From Paracoccus benzoatiresistens (GTDB lineage: Bacteria; Pseudomonadota; Alphaproteobacteria; Rhodobacterales; Rhodobacteraceae): a stretch of 64,000 bases of DNA. The stretch lies in assembly GCF_026913015.1 (NCBI RefSeq), contig NZ_JAPTYD010000004.1:62001-126000 (forward strand). The letters run 5' to 3'. The number at the start of each line of letters is the position of its first letter. Position 1 is the stretch's first letter. Position numbers and translations under genes: made by a program. The notes beneath the pieces were generated by a model. That model was not told the DNA's origin. It searched no databases and saw only the letters and a program-made list of their open reading frames with translations. Of the stretch, positions 1 through 8,182 are shown one piece after another.

Positions 1-1
1 C

Positions 2-1057
2 ATAGCTTTGGCAATCGGTGACGCCGGTGGCGTCGGCCCGGAACTTGCGGCCAAGCTGCTGGCCGATCCGGCAATGGCGGAAAACGACATCGTCGTGGTG
101 GGCGACGCCAGCGTGCTGAAGATGGGTGCGACCCATGCCGGCGTGACGCTGAACCTGCCAGTGATTTCCGCGGATCAGCTTTCGGGCGATCTGCCCAAGG
201 GGCATTTGCTGGTCGATCTGGGCAACATTCCGGCGGACAAGGTGACGCTTGGCGGTTCCAGCCCCGAAACCGGCGCGGCATCGTTGCAGAACTTCGCCGC
301 CGTGCTGCGGCTTGCCAAGGCCGGCATCGCCGATGCGGTGATGTTCACGCCCTTCAACAAGCATTCCATGCGCCTGGCCCGCCCGGCCTATGTTGACGAG
401 ATTGGCTTCATCGACCGGGTGCTGGACACCGATCGCAGCGGCCGCGAGTTCAACGTGCTGGAAGAGGTCTGGAACGCCCGCGTGACGTCCCACATCCCGC
501 TGAGCGAGGTCGCCAGCCGGATGAGCGTCGAGCGCATCCTGGGCAGCCTGCGCCTGACGCACGAGGTGATGACCGGCGCGGGCAAGCCCAATCCCCGCAT
601 CGGCGTGGCCGCGCTGAACCCGCACGCGGGCGATGGCCGCAACTTCGGGACCGAGGATGACGACATCATCGCCCCTGCCGTCGTGGCTGGCGTGGCCGAG
701 GGGATCGACGCCAAGGGGCCGATCCCGTCCGACACCGTCTTCGTGCGCGCCGTGCGCGGCGAATTCGACGCGGTGCTGACCATGTATCACGACCAGGGCC
801 AGATCGCGATGAAGCTGATGGGCTTTGATCGCGGCGTGACGCTGATCGCGGGCTATGGCTTCCCGATCGTCACCCCCGCCCATGGCACGGCCTTCGACAT
901 CGCGGGCCAGGGCAAGGCCGATCTGGGCGCCACGATGCAGGCCGCCCTGCTGGGCGCGCGCCTGGCCAAGCTGAACCCCGCCCGCGACCGCCAGCCGCTG
1001 CCCGCCGACTGGGCGACCGCCGGAGTCGAGGGCGCGGCGGCGCTGGTCGCCGAATAA
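2..1057 (+). CDS. pdxA2: PdxA-family 4-phospho-acid-sugar dehydrogenase (PdxA2-like), 5' end cut off
   Basis: The reading frame is open to the window edge and reads I-A-L-A-I-G-D before the first possible start, so the true start lies upstream. About 351 residues are present, close to a full PdxA-family protein. Family marks are visible: the GDAGGVGPEL N-terminus, NPHAGDGRNFGTED, YHDQGQIAMKLMGFDRG and HGTAFDIAGQGKAD near the C-terminus, which include the metal-binding histidines. PdxA itself oxidises 4-phosphohydroxy-L-threonine in vitamin B6 synthesis. The PdxA2 branch oxidises D-threonate 4-phosphate made by a DUF1537 kinase. A DUF1537 kinase and a sugar-acid type transporter lie in the same operon, so I infer the catabolic PdxA2 role. 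Substrate is not proven by sequence. Confidence 0.85.
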   Translation: MALAIGDAGGVGPELAAKLLADPAMAENDIVVVGDASVLKMGATHAGVTLNLPVISADQLSGDLPKGHLLVDLGNIPADKVTLGGSSPETGAASLQNFAAVLRLAKAGIADAVMFTPFNKHSMRLARPAYVDEIGFIDRVLDTDRSGREFNVLEEVWNARVTSHIPLSEVASRMSVERILGSLRLTHEVMTGAGKPNPRIGVAALNPHAGDGRNFGTEDDDIIAPAVVAGVAEGIDAKGPIPSDTVFVRAVRGEFDAVLTMYHDQGQIAMKLMGFDRGVTLIAGYGFPIVTPAHGTAFDIAGQGKADLGATMQAALLGARLAKLNPARDRQPLPADWATAGVEGAAALVAE

Positions 1058-1067
1058 GACTGAGTTC

Positions 1068-1091
1068 CCGGCCCCCGTCGCAGGGGGCCGG
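1068..1091 (+). terminator. Intercistronic hairpin before tctC
   Basis: A perfect 9-bp stem (CCGGCCCCC with GGGGGCCGG) around a 6-base loop, followed by only three T residues. It lies between the dehydrogenase stop and the tctC ribosome site (GGAGGAGG). The short T-run suggests partial termination or mRNA processing rather than a full stop of the operon. Confidence 0.55.
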
Positions 1092-1113
1092 TTTACCCCG
1101 GAGGAGGACATCC

Positions 1114-2106
1114 ATGACCAAGACCAAGACCGGCCTTCTGGCCGCCACCGCGCTGATGCTGGCTGCGCCCGCATTTGCGGATTTCGCCCCGACCCGCCCC
1201 GTCGAATTCATCGTCGCCTCGGGCGCCGGTGGCGGCACCGACAACTTTGCCCGGACCATCCAGGCGGTGCTGACCCGGGACGAGATCGTGGAACGTCCGA
1301 TCGTGGTGCTGAACAAGGGCGGCGGATCGGGGGCCGAGGCCTTCCTTTATGCCCGCCAGAACGAAGGTGACCCGCACAAGCTGGTCTTCGGGACGAACAA
1401 CGTCTACCTGCTGCCGCATGTCGCGAAGCTGGCCTACACGGTCGAGGATCTGCAGCCCGTCGCGGCGCTGGCGCTGGACGAATTCCTGGTCTGGGTCAAG
1501 GCGGACTCGCCTTATCAGAACGTCATGGATCTGGTGAACGCGGCCAAGGAAGCGCCCGGCACCATTCCCTTCGGCGGCAGCCAGTCCAAGGACACCGATG
1601 AGACGCTTGTCGCGCTGATCGAGCAGACCACCGGCGCGGACTTCAAGTATGTGCCCTTCAACGGCGGCGGCGAGGTCGGCGTGCAGCTGGCCGGCGGCCA
1701 TGTCGCGGCCAACGTGAACAACCCGAACGAAAACGCGGGCCAGTGGCAAGCCGGCGCGATCCGCCCGCTTTGCGTCTTCGCGCCGCAGCGCATGGCCGAG
1801 AGCGAGCCGGTCAGCGGCGATATGGGCTGGCACGACATCCCGACCTGCAAGGAGCAGGGCCTGGAGATCGAAAGCTACCAGATGCCGCGCACCGTCTGGC
1901 TGCCCGCCGGGACCGAGCCCGAGGTGCTGGCCTATTATCAGGCCGCGATGCAGAAGGTCGCCGAAAGCCAGGACTGGAAGGACTACCTGGCCAAGACCTC
2001 GCAATCGGCAAGCTTCCTGACCGGCAACGAGCTGGCCGAGTTCATCAAGACCAGCGAAGCCAATGCCGTGAAGGTCTTCGAGGCCGAGGGCTGGACCGCC
2101 CAGTAA
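1114..2106 (+). CDS. tctC: TctC-family periplasmic solute-binding protein
   Basis: A 330-residue protein with a clear Sec signal peptide of about 22 residues ending in APAFA, followed by a Bug/TctC fold. It should capture the substrate in the periplasm and deliver it to the TctA/TctB membrane pair of a tripartite tricarboxylate transporter. These systems carry carboxylates using an ion gradient, not ATP. A strong ribosome site (GGAGGAGG) precedes the ATG. It is flanked on both sides by GC-rich hairpins, and tctB and tctA follow, so the transporter is complete. Next to acid-sugar enzymes, a four-carbon sugar acid is a more likely cargo than citrate; that is inference. Confidence 0.92.
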   Translation: MTKTKTGLLAATALMLAAPAFADFAPTRPVEFIVASGAGGGTDNFARTIQAVLTRDEIVERPIVVLNKGGGSGAEAFLYARQNEGDPHKLVFGTNNVYLLPHVAKLAYTVEDLQPVAALALDEFLVWVKADSPYQNVMDLVNAAKEAPGTIPFGGSQSKDTDETLVALIEQTTGADFKYVPFNGGGEVGVQLAGGHVAANVNNPNENAGQWQAGAIRPLCVFAPQRMAESEPVSGDMGWHDIPTCKEQGLEIESYQMPRTVWLPAGTEPEVLAYYQAAMQKVAESQDWKDYLAKTSQSASFLTGNELAEFIKTSEANAVKVFEAEGWTAQ

Positions 2107-2117
2107 GGGCCTGACCC

Positions 2118-2143
2118 GCCTGCGCCGGACCCCCGGCGCAGGC
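2118..2143 (+). terminator. Strong intercistronic stem-loop after tctC
   Basis: A perfect 11-bp stem (GCCTGCGCCGG with CCGGCGCAGGC) and a 4-base loop, with no T-run after it. It sits just after the tctC stop. Such stems usually protect the 3' end of a binding-protein message and lower expression of the membrane genes that follow. Confidence 0.6.
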
Positions 2144-2167
2144 CGCGACCACCAACGGGGGGAAAGC

Positions 2168-2680
2168 ATGACAATCAAGGTCTTTCACGCGGAACTGGGC
2201 ACCGCGGTCGCCACGGGGCTTCTGGGCCTTGCCGGGGTGATCGGCGCGTCCGAACTGGGCTATGGCTGGGAAGAAAGCGGGCCGCAGGCGGGATATTTCC
2301 CGTTCTATGTCGGGCTGATCCTGATCGGCGCAAGCCTGTGGAACCTGGTCTCGGCCTTTGTCCACCACCGCGAGGCCGTGGCCCATGCCGCCAGCGGGGG
2401 CGACACCGAGGAGCCCTTCCTGGACCGGGAGCGTGCAGGCCGGCTTGGCGTCTTCATCGCAGCCCTTCTGGCCTTCGTGATCGTCACCCTGACGATGGGC
2501 ATCTATGTCGGCTCGATCCTCTACATCACCTGGAGCGCGTGGCGCCAGGGCGGCTACCGCCTGCCGCTGGCGTTTGGCGTGGGCCTGGCCTTCGCCGTGG
2601 CGCTGTATGTGATCTTCGAGGCCATCTTCAAGATTCCGCTGCTGAAGGGCCCGATCGAGCCGCTTCTGGGCATCTACTAA
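2168..2680 (+). CDS. tctB: TctB-family small membrane subunit
   Basis: A 170-residue hydrophobic protein with about four membrane segments, the usual size and shape for the small TctB subunit of a tripartite tricarboxylate transporter. The segment near residues 25-65 carries the GYFPFYVGLILI pattern common in the family. It lies between tctC and tctA, with an AACGGGGGGAAAG ribosome region before the start. TctB supports the large TctA channel in the inner membrane; its precise function in these systems is not well known. Confidence 0.9.
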   Translation: MTIKVFHAELGTAVATGLLGLAGVIGASELGYGWEESGPQAGYFPFYVGLILIGASLWNLVSAFVHHREAVAHAASGGDTEEPFLDRERAGRLGVFIAALLAFVIVTLTMGIYVGSILYITWSAWRQGGYRLPLAFGVGLAFAVALYVIFEAIFKIPLLKGPIEPLLGIY

Positions 2681-2692
2681 GGGCGCGCACCG

Positions 2693-4198
2693 ATGGGAAA
2701 CTTTGATCTTCTGATGCATGGCTTCGGCATCGCCATCACCCCGATGCACCTGATGCTGATGGTCGGCGGCGTGATGATGGGCCTGATCGTGGGCGTGCTG
2801 CCCGGCCTTGGCGCGCCCAACGGCGTGTCGCTGCTGATACCGCTGACATTCGCGCTGGATCCGACCTCGGCCATCATCCTGCTGTCGTCGATGTATTGGG
2901 GGGCGCTGTTCGGCGGCTCCACAACCTCCATCCTGTTCAACATCCCGGGCGAGCCGTCGTCTGTCGCGACCACGTTCGACGGCTATCCCCTGGCGCGGTC
3001 CGGGCAATCGACCCGCGCGCTGACGCTGGCCTTCATGTCGGCGGGTTTCGGGGCGCTGCTGGGCGTGATCGTCATCACCCTGCTGGCAGGCTGGGCGTCG
3101 AACTTTGCGCTGAAATTCGGGGCCCCCGAATATTTCGCCGTCTATTTCTTGGCTTTCGCCGCCTTTATCGGCATGGGGAGCGCGGCGCCGATGAAGACGC
3201 TGGTGTCGCTGGCCGCAGGGCTGCTGCTGGCATCGGTTGGCATGGACAGCGTCACCGGGTCGATCCGCCTGACCTTCGGGTTCGAGGATCTGCTGGGCGG
3301 GATCAGCTTCCTGGTCGTGGTGATCGGCCTGTTCGGCATCGGCGAGCTGCTGTCCACCGTGCAGGAAGGCTTGCGCTTCCGCGGCGTGGCGTCCAAGATC
3401 GACCTGCGCGACGTCTTCAAGACCATCGCCGAATTGCCCCGCTACTGGGCGACCTATATCCGGTCGGGCCTGATCGGCATCTGGATGGGCATCACGCCGG
3501 GCGGCCCGACCGCCGCGTCCTTCATGAGCTATGGCATCGCCCGGTCCTCGTCCCGCAAGGGCGTGCCCTTCGGCACCGGCCGCCCGGAAGGCATCGTGGC
3601 GCCAGAGACTGCCGACCACAGCGCGGGCTCCTGCGCGATGCTGCCGATGCTGGCGCTTGGGGTGCCGTCGTCCGCCACCGCCGCCGTGATGATGGGCGGG
3701 CTGATGATCTGGGGCCTGACGCCGGGACCGATGCTGTTTGCGACGCAGCCCGATTTCGTCTGGGGCCTGATCGCCAGCATGTATGTGTCGAACCTGATCG
3801 GCGTGATCCTGGTTCTGGCCACTGTGCCGATGTTCGCGGCCCTGCTGCGCATTCCCTTTACCATCATCGGGCCGATGATCGTGGCGATCTGCTTCGTCGG
3901 TGCCTATACCGTGTCGAACGCGACCTTCGATCTGTGGCTGGTCCTGCTGTTCGGGCTGGTGGGCTATCTGTTCAGCAGGCTGGATTACCCGCTGGCGCCG
4001 CTGGTTCTGGCGATGGTTCTTGGCCACAAGGCGGAAAACGCATTCCACCAGTCGATGGTGCTGTCGGACGGATCGCTGGGGATCTTCTTCGCGAACCCGC
4101 TGGTCAGCAGCATCATGATCGTCGGCATCGCGCTGCTGGTGCTGCCGAAGCTGATGCAGCACGGCTCGCGGCTGTGGCGGCGCGCACCGGTCGAATAA
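2693..4198 (+). CDS. tctA: TctA-family large membrane subunit
   Basis: A 501-residue, highly hydrophobic protein with about 11-12 membrane segments, the standard TctA length. The GLGAPNGVSLLIPLTFALD and GGSTTSILFNIPGEPSS stretches near the N-terminus match the conserved TctA repeats, and GVPSSATAAVMMGGLMIWGL repeats the pattern in the second half. It forms the transport path of the tripartite tricarboxylate transporter. It starts 12 bases after tctB, so translation is probably coupled. The transporter is part of the acid-sugar operon. Confidence 0.93.
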   Translation: MGNFDLLMHGFGIAITPMHLMLMVGGVMMGLIVGVLPGLGAPNGVSLLIPLTFALDPTSAIILLSSMYWGALFGGSTTSILFNIPGEPSSVATTFDGYPLARSGQSTRALTLAFMSAGFGALLGVIVITLLAGWASNFALKFGAPEYFAVYFLAFAAFIGMGSAAPMKTLVSLAAGLLLASVGMDSVTGSIRLTFGFEDLLGGISFLVVVIGLFGIGELLSTVQEGLRFRGVASKIDLRDVFKTIAELPRYWATYIRSGLIGIWMGITPGGPTAASFMSYGIARSSSRKGVPFGTGRPEGIVAPETADHSAGSCAMLPMLALGVPSSATAAVMMGGLMIWGLTPGPMLFATQPDFVWGLIASMYVSNLIGVILVLATVPMFAALLRIPFTIIGPMIVAICFVGAYTVSNATFDLWLVLLFGLVGYLFSRLDYPLAPLVLAMVLGHKAENAFHQSMVLSDGSLGIFFANPLVSSIMIVGIALLVLPKLMQHGSRLWRRAPVE

Positions 4199-4248
4199 GG
4201 ATGCAGGGGGCGCCGTTCAGGCGCCCCTGACATGACAAGGGGGACAGC

Positions 4249-5631
4249 ATGAACCATCATCGCTATTTCGCGGGCCTTGGCACCCGCCAGGTCGAATGCG
4301 CCATCGTGGGAACGGGCGGATTTGGCCGCAGCTTCCTGGCGCAGGCGCGCCATGTGAAGGGACTGAGCTGCCGCGTGGCCATCGACCGGGACGCGGGAAC
4401 GGCGGCGAAGGTCCTGGCCTCGGTCGGGGCGACCGGGATCGCGGAATGCGCTGATGCCGCCGCCGCGCGCGTGGCATGGGATGCGGGCAAGTCCATCGCC
4501 GCCGCCGATCTGGCCGTCGTGGCCGACCTGCCCGTGGACGTGGTGCTGGAAGCCACCGGCAACCCCGAGGCCGGAGCGCGTCACGCGCGTCTTGCGATCG
4601 AGGCGGGCAAGCATGTCGTGATGGTGACAAAGGAAACCGACAGCGTCGTCGGGCCGGTCCTGGCGCGCATGGCGGCCGGGCGGGGCTTCGTCGTCTCGCC
4701 CATCGACGGCGACCAGCCCAGCCTGCTGATCGGCCTTGCCACCTGGGCGCAGGTGATCGGCCTGCGAATCGTCGCGGCGGGCAAGTCCAGCGAATACGAC
4801 TTCGTCTATGATCCCGCGACCGGGCAGATCACCAGCAACGGCGTGACCGTGGATGCGCCGGGCTTCGGCGACTGGCTGGACCCCGCCGGCCGCCCCTGGG
4901 CCGAGGTCGTGGCCGCGCGCGCGCGCCTGGTGCCGCTGCCGCAGCGCGCGGTCCCCGACCTGTGCGAGATGGTGGTGGTTGCCAATGCGCTGGACATGGC
5001 CCCCGACCGTCCCGACTATCACGCCCCCATTGCCCGGATCACCGAACTGGCCGACCTCATGGCGCTGAAGGCGGATTGCGGGCTGCTGGAGGGCAAGGGC
5101 CAGCTTGACGTCTTCAACTGCCTGCGCCTGCCCGGAGAGCCCAGCTTCGCCGGCGGCGTCTTTGTCACCGTCGCCTGCGAGGATGACGAGACATGGGAGA
5201 TGCTGCGCGACAAGGGCCATGTCGTTGCCCGCAACGGCAAGACCGCGATGATCGGCCTGCCGCGCCACCTGCTGGGCATGGAAGCCGCGACCACCGTGTT
5301 CGAGGTGGCGCTGCTGGGCGTGTCCTCGGGCGCCGACAAGCCGCGCCCGGTCATGGATCTGACCGCCCATGCCGATGCCGACCTTCCGGCGGGTTCGCTG
5401 CTGGTCGCAGAAGGGCATCACCACACGATCCGGAACGTCTCGGGGCGGATGACGCCTGCGCGGGCGCTGTCGGATGACACGCCGATCCCCTATTACCTAC
5501 TGTCGGGCCGCACGCTGAAGCGCGATGTGAGGGCGGGGCAGATGATCCTGTGCGGCGACGTGGATCTGGACACGGGGTCCGAGCTGTATCGCCTGCGCGT
5601 CCAGCAGGACGCCATCGCGGACTGGTCCTGA
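4249..5631 (+). CDS. Homoserine dehydrogenase-like NAD-binding protein with C-terminal SAF domain
   Basis: A 460-residue protein. The N-terminal third is a Rossmann fold (CAIVGTGGFGRSFL near residues 17-30), followed by a homoserine dehydrogenase-like middle part. The last 90 residues (PIPYYLLSGRTLKRDVRAG) form a SAF domain. This is the layout of the predicted dehydrogenases in COG4091, whose substrates are mostly unknown. It begins in a ribosome-site context (AAGGGGGACAGC before ATG) and ends one base before the kinase gene, so the two are co-translated. I infer it oxidises the imported sugar acid before phosphorylation, taking the place of the LtnD or DenD dehydrogenases of known tetronate pathways. 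That assignment is untested. Confidence 0.75.
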   Translation: MNHHRYFAGLGTRQVECAIVGTGGFGRSFLAQARHVKGLSCRVAIDRDAGTAAKVLASVGATGIAECADAAAARVAWDAGKSIAAADLAVVADLPVDVVLEATGNPEAGARHARLAIEAGKHVVMVTKETDSVVGPVLARMAAGRGFVVSPIDGDQPSLLIGLATWAQVIGLRIVAAGKSSEYDFVYDPATGQITSNGVTVDAPGFGDWLDPAGRPWAEVVAARARLVPLPQRAVPDLCEMVVVANALDMAPDRPDYHAPIARITELADLMALKADCGLLEGKGQLDVFNCLRLPGEPSFAGGVFVTVACEDDETWEMLRDKGHVVARNGKTAMIGLPRHLLGMEAATTVFEVALLGVSSGADKPRPVMDLTAHADADLPAGSLLVAEGHHHTIRNVSGRMTPARALSDDTPIPYYLLSGRTLKRDVRAGQMILCGDVDLDTGSELYRLRVQQDAIADWS

Positions 5632-5632
5632 C

Positions 5633-6871
5633 ATGCTGCTGGGCTGCATCGGGGACGATTTCACCGGATCGTCGGATCTGGGCAACACGCTGGTCAAGGC
5701 GGGGATGCGGGTGGTGCAATATTCCGGCACGCCGGCCGGCCCCGCCGCGCCGGATGTCGAGGCGGGCATCGTCGCGCTGAAGTCGCGCACCATGCCGGTT
5801 GCGGAGGCCGTGCGCCTGTCGCTCGAGGCGCTGGACTGGTTGCGCGCACAGGGCTGCCGGCAGTTCCTGTTCAAATACTGCTCGACCTTCGATTCCACGC
5901 CGCAGGGCAATATCGGCCCGGTGGCCGAGGCCTTGGCCGATGCGCTGGACGCGGACCGGGTGATCTTCTGCCCGGCTTTTCCGGCAACGGGGCGGACCAT
6001 CTATCAGGGTCATCTGTTCGTGGGCGACCGCCTGCTCAACGAAAGCGGGATGCAGAACCACCCGCTGACCCCCATGACCGATCCCGACCTGCGCCGCTGG
6101 CTGGGTTTGCAGACAAAGGGCGGCGTGGGCCACATTCCCGCCGCGACTGTGTGGCAGGGGGCAGATACCGTGCGCGCCGCGCTGGCCGCGCAGGATCATC
6201 GCTTCGTGGTGACGGATGCGGTCCGCGACGAGGATCTGGCGGTGCTGGGTCAGGCCGTGGCCGATCAGGTGCTGCTGACCGGCGGGTCGGGCATCGCGCT
6301 TGGCCTGCCCGGCAACTTCCGTGCGCAAGGGTTGCTTTCGACGGAGGGCCCAAGGTGGCGGGGGCAGGCTGGTCCGGTTGCGGCACTGTCGGGTTCCTGT
6401 TCGCGCGCCACGCGCAGCCAGGTCGACCGGCACATCGCCGATGGCAATCCGGTGTTGGAGATCGACCCCGACGCGGTGCTGGCGGGCAGGACCGACGCCC
6501 GCGATGCCGCCGATTGGGTGCTGTCCCGACAGGGGCTGCCGCTGGTCTATTCCTCGGCCGACCCCGACGCCGTGCGCGCCGTGCAGGCCCGCCACGGGAC
6601 CGAAGCGGTTGCCCACAAGCTGGACGCCTTCTTCGCCGAATGCGCCCGGCTGCTGGTCGCGGGCGGCGTCACGCGCCTGATCACCGCGGGCGGCGAGACC
6701 TCGGGCGCCGTGGTGGAAGGGCTGTCGGTGGAAGCCCTGGAGATCGGGCCCGAGATCGACCCCGGAGTACCGGCGATCCGGGCGGGCGAAAACCTGGTGC
6801 TGGCGCTGAAATCCGGCAATTTCGGCGCCGAGGATTTCTTTGCCAAGGCTGCGGAAAGGCTGGCGGGATGA
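5633..6871 (+). CDS. otnK: DUF1537 four-carbon acid-sugar kinase (OtnK/DtnK type)
   Basis: A 412-residue member of the DUF1537 kinase family. The N-terminus has the GDDFTGSSDLGNTL motif and the C-terminus has the nucleotide-binding GGETSGAVVEGLSV and LKSGNFG motifs. Known members phosphorylate 3-oxo-tetronate (OtnK) or D-threonate (DtnK) at the 4-position with ATP. The gene overlaps the downstream aldolase-like gene by ATGA and follows the SAF dehydrogenase by one base. The OtnC-type partner argues for the 3-oxo-tetronate role, while the PdxA2-type gene argues for the D-threonate role, so the substrate is open. Confidence 0.85.
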   Translation: MLLGCIGDDFTGSSDLGNTLVKAGMRVVQYSGTPAGPAAPDVEAGIVALKSRTMPVAEAVRLSLEALDWLRAQGCRQFLFKYCSTFDSTPQGNIGPVAEALADALDADRVIFCPAFPATGRTIYQGHLFVGDRLLNESGMQNHPLTPMTDPDLRRWLGLQTKGGVGHIPAATVWQGADTVRAALAAQDHRFVVTDAVRDEDLAVLGQAVADQVLLTGGSGIALGLPGNFRAQGLLSTEGPRWRGQAGPVAALSGSCSRATRSQVDRHIADGNPVLEIDPDAVLAGRTDARDAADWVLSRQGLPLVYSSADPDAVRAVQARHGTEAVAHKLDAFFAECARLLVAGGVTRLITAGGETSGAVVEGLSVEALEIGPEIDPGVPAIRAGENLVLALKSGNFGAEDFFAKAAERLAG

Positions 6872-7515
6872 GCGAGTCCCGCCTGCGCGAACGCATCTGC
6901 ATCCTGGCGCGGTCGCTGTTCGACCGGGGGCTGACGCATGGCTCGACCGGGAATATCAGCGCGCGCACGGATGACGGGGGGCTGCTGGTTTCGCCTACCG
7001 GAACCAGCTTCGGGCGGCTGGATCCGGCACGGCTGTCGCGCTTCGACGCGGCGGGCAATCATGTCGGCGGCGACAAGCCCACCAAGGAAATGCCGCTGCA
7101 CAGCGCATTCTATGAAACCCGCAACCGCACGGCGGCGGTGGTGCATCTGCATTCCTGCCATTCGGTCGCCTGGTCCATGCTGCCCGAGGCGGATGCCGAG
7201 GATTTCCTGCCGCCGATCACGCCCTATGCCTTCATGCAACTGGGCCGGGTGAAGCTGCTGCCCTATTTCCGCCCCGGCGATCCGGCCATCGGAGCGGCGG
7301 TGCGCGGCCTGGCGGGCAAGCGGTCGGCGGTGATGCTGGCCAATCACGGCCCGGTCGTCGCGGGCCTTGATCTGGAGGCCGCCTGCAACGCCATCGAGGA
7401 ACTCGAGGCCACGGCCCGCCTGGCGATGCTGCTGCGGGGAACCACGCCCGCCATGCTGAACCCTGAACAGGTGGCGGAACTGGTGCGGATCCACGACGTG
7501 GCCTGGGGCGACTGA
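6868..7515 (+). CDS. otnC: Class II aldolase-family 3-oxo-tetronate 4-phosphate decarboxylase (OtnC type)
   Basis: A 215-residue class II aldolase/adducin-fold protein. The zinc site is visible as HLHSCH (near residue 92) and LANHGP (near residue 154), with an upstream STGNISAR and the acidic KEMPLH stretch. In known tetronate pathways OtnC decarboxylates 3-oxo-tetronate 4-phosphate to dihydroxyacetone phosphate. The ATG overlaps the kinase stop (ATGA), so both are made together. It is the last gene of the operon; no isomerase (OtnI) follows. Fuculose-phosphate-type aldolases share the fold, but the kinase partner favours OtnC. Confidence 0.85.
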   Translation: MSESRLRERICILARSLFDRGLTHGSTGNISARTDDGGLLVSPTGTSFGRLDPARLSRFDAAGNHVGGDKPTKEMPLHSAFYETRNRTAAVVHLHSCHSVAWSMLPEADAEDFLPPITPYAFMQLGRVKLLPYFRPGDPAIGAAVRGLAGKRSAVMLANHGPVVAGLDLEAACNAIEELEATARLAMLLRGTTPAMLNPEQVAELVRIHDVAWGD

Positions 7516-7531
7516 CTTGCACCGAAGCCAA

Positions 7532-7555
7532 TGTTGGCCTACATTCAGGTCAACA
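7532..7555 (+). promoter_or_regulatory. Imperfect palindrome, probable operator of the toxin-antitoxin pair
   Basis: Two 9-base arms (TGTTGGCCT and AGGTCAACA, one mismatch) flank 6 bases, just ahead of the antitoxin start. VapB/Phd antitoxins with VapC normally repress their own promoter at such palindromes. Binding here is inferred. Confidence 0.55.
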
Positions 7556-7568
7556 AAGGGGATGCGCC

Positions 7569-7811
7569 ATGCAGATCGCCATTGCCGAAGCCAAGGCTCA
7601 GTTCGCTGACCTCATCCGCCGTGCCGAGGCGGGGGAGGAAATCGAACTGACCCGCTATGGCCGCCCCGTGGCGCGGCTGACCGCCTCGTCCCGGCGCGTG
7701 AACAGCCTGATCGGCTGCGCCAAGGGACAGTTCAGTGTGCCTGACGACATCAATGATGGCGACGACCAGATCGCCGGACTGTTCCGGACCAGCAGCCTTT
7801 TGCCTGGATGA
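7569..7811 (+). CDS. Phd/YefM-family antitoxin (VapB-like)
   Basis: An 80-residue protein with the N-terminal DNA-binding fold of the Phd/YefM family (IAEAKAQFADLIRRAEAGEE and ITRYGRPVA-like strand LTRYGRPVARL). The C-terminal half should wrap and inhibit the toxin. The gene overlaps the PIN-domain toxin by ATGA, the usual pairing. A palindrome lies 14 bases upstream of the ATG and is the likely autoregulation site. The C-terminal half is unusually rich in D and G compared with the family, and has no clear extra motif. Confidence 0.85.
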   Translation: MQIAIAEAKAQFADLIRRAEAGEEIELTRYGRPVARLTASSRRVNSLIGCAKGQFSVPDDINDGDDQIAGLFRTSSLLPG

Positions 7812-8182
7812 GGCTGCTTCTGGACACCCACATCGTCCTGTGGGCGATGGCGGATGACCCGCGCCTGCCTGCCGTCCTGCGGCATGCCATCGCAAATGCC
7901 GAGACCTTGTTCATCAGCGCCGCCACTGTGTGGGAGGTTGCGATCAAGTCGTCCCTAGGCAAGCTTGACGTGCCTGCCGACCTGTTCGACCGCGCGCTGG
8001 CGGCGGGCGCGCAGCCGCTGCCGATCAACTGGACCCATGCCCGGGCGGTGGCGGGTCTGCCACCGCATCACGCGGATCCCTTCGACCGGCTGCTAATCGC
8101 GCAGGCGCTGGCCGAGCGGCTGATCCTGGTGTCGGTGGACCGCCGGTTCGCCGCCTATGACGTGGCGCTGCTGGCGGGCTGA
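7808..8182 (+). CDS. PIN-domain ribonuclease toxin (VapC-like)
   Basis: A 124-residue PIN domain. The acidic active-site residues are visible: D in LLLDTHIVLW (residue 6), E in ISAATVWEVAIK (near residue 43), D in HHADPFDRLLIAQA (near residue 93) and a final acidic position in VSVDRRF (near 112). VapC toxins cut tRNA or rRNA when freed from the antitoxin. The length is typical and no residue is missing, so the toxin is probably active. Its last 28 bases overlap the convergent GntR gene on the other strand. Confidence 0.88.
   Translation: MRLLLDTHIVLWAMADDPRLPAVLRHAIANAETLFISAATVWEVAIKSSLGKLDVPADLFDRALAAGAQPLPINWTHARAVAGLPPHHADPFDRLLIAQALAERLILVSVDRRFAAYDVALLAG

Noticed and set aside
2045..4162. 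Very long open frame on the minus strand opposite tctB and tctA
   Set aside because: It is opposite clear membrane-protein genes, is rich in H, Q, R and D, and has no ribosome site or domain. High-GC DNA gives such antisense frames.
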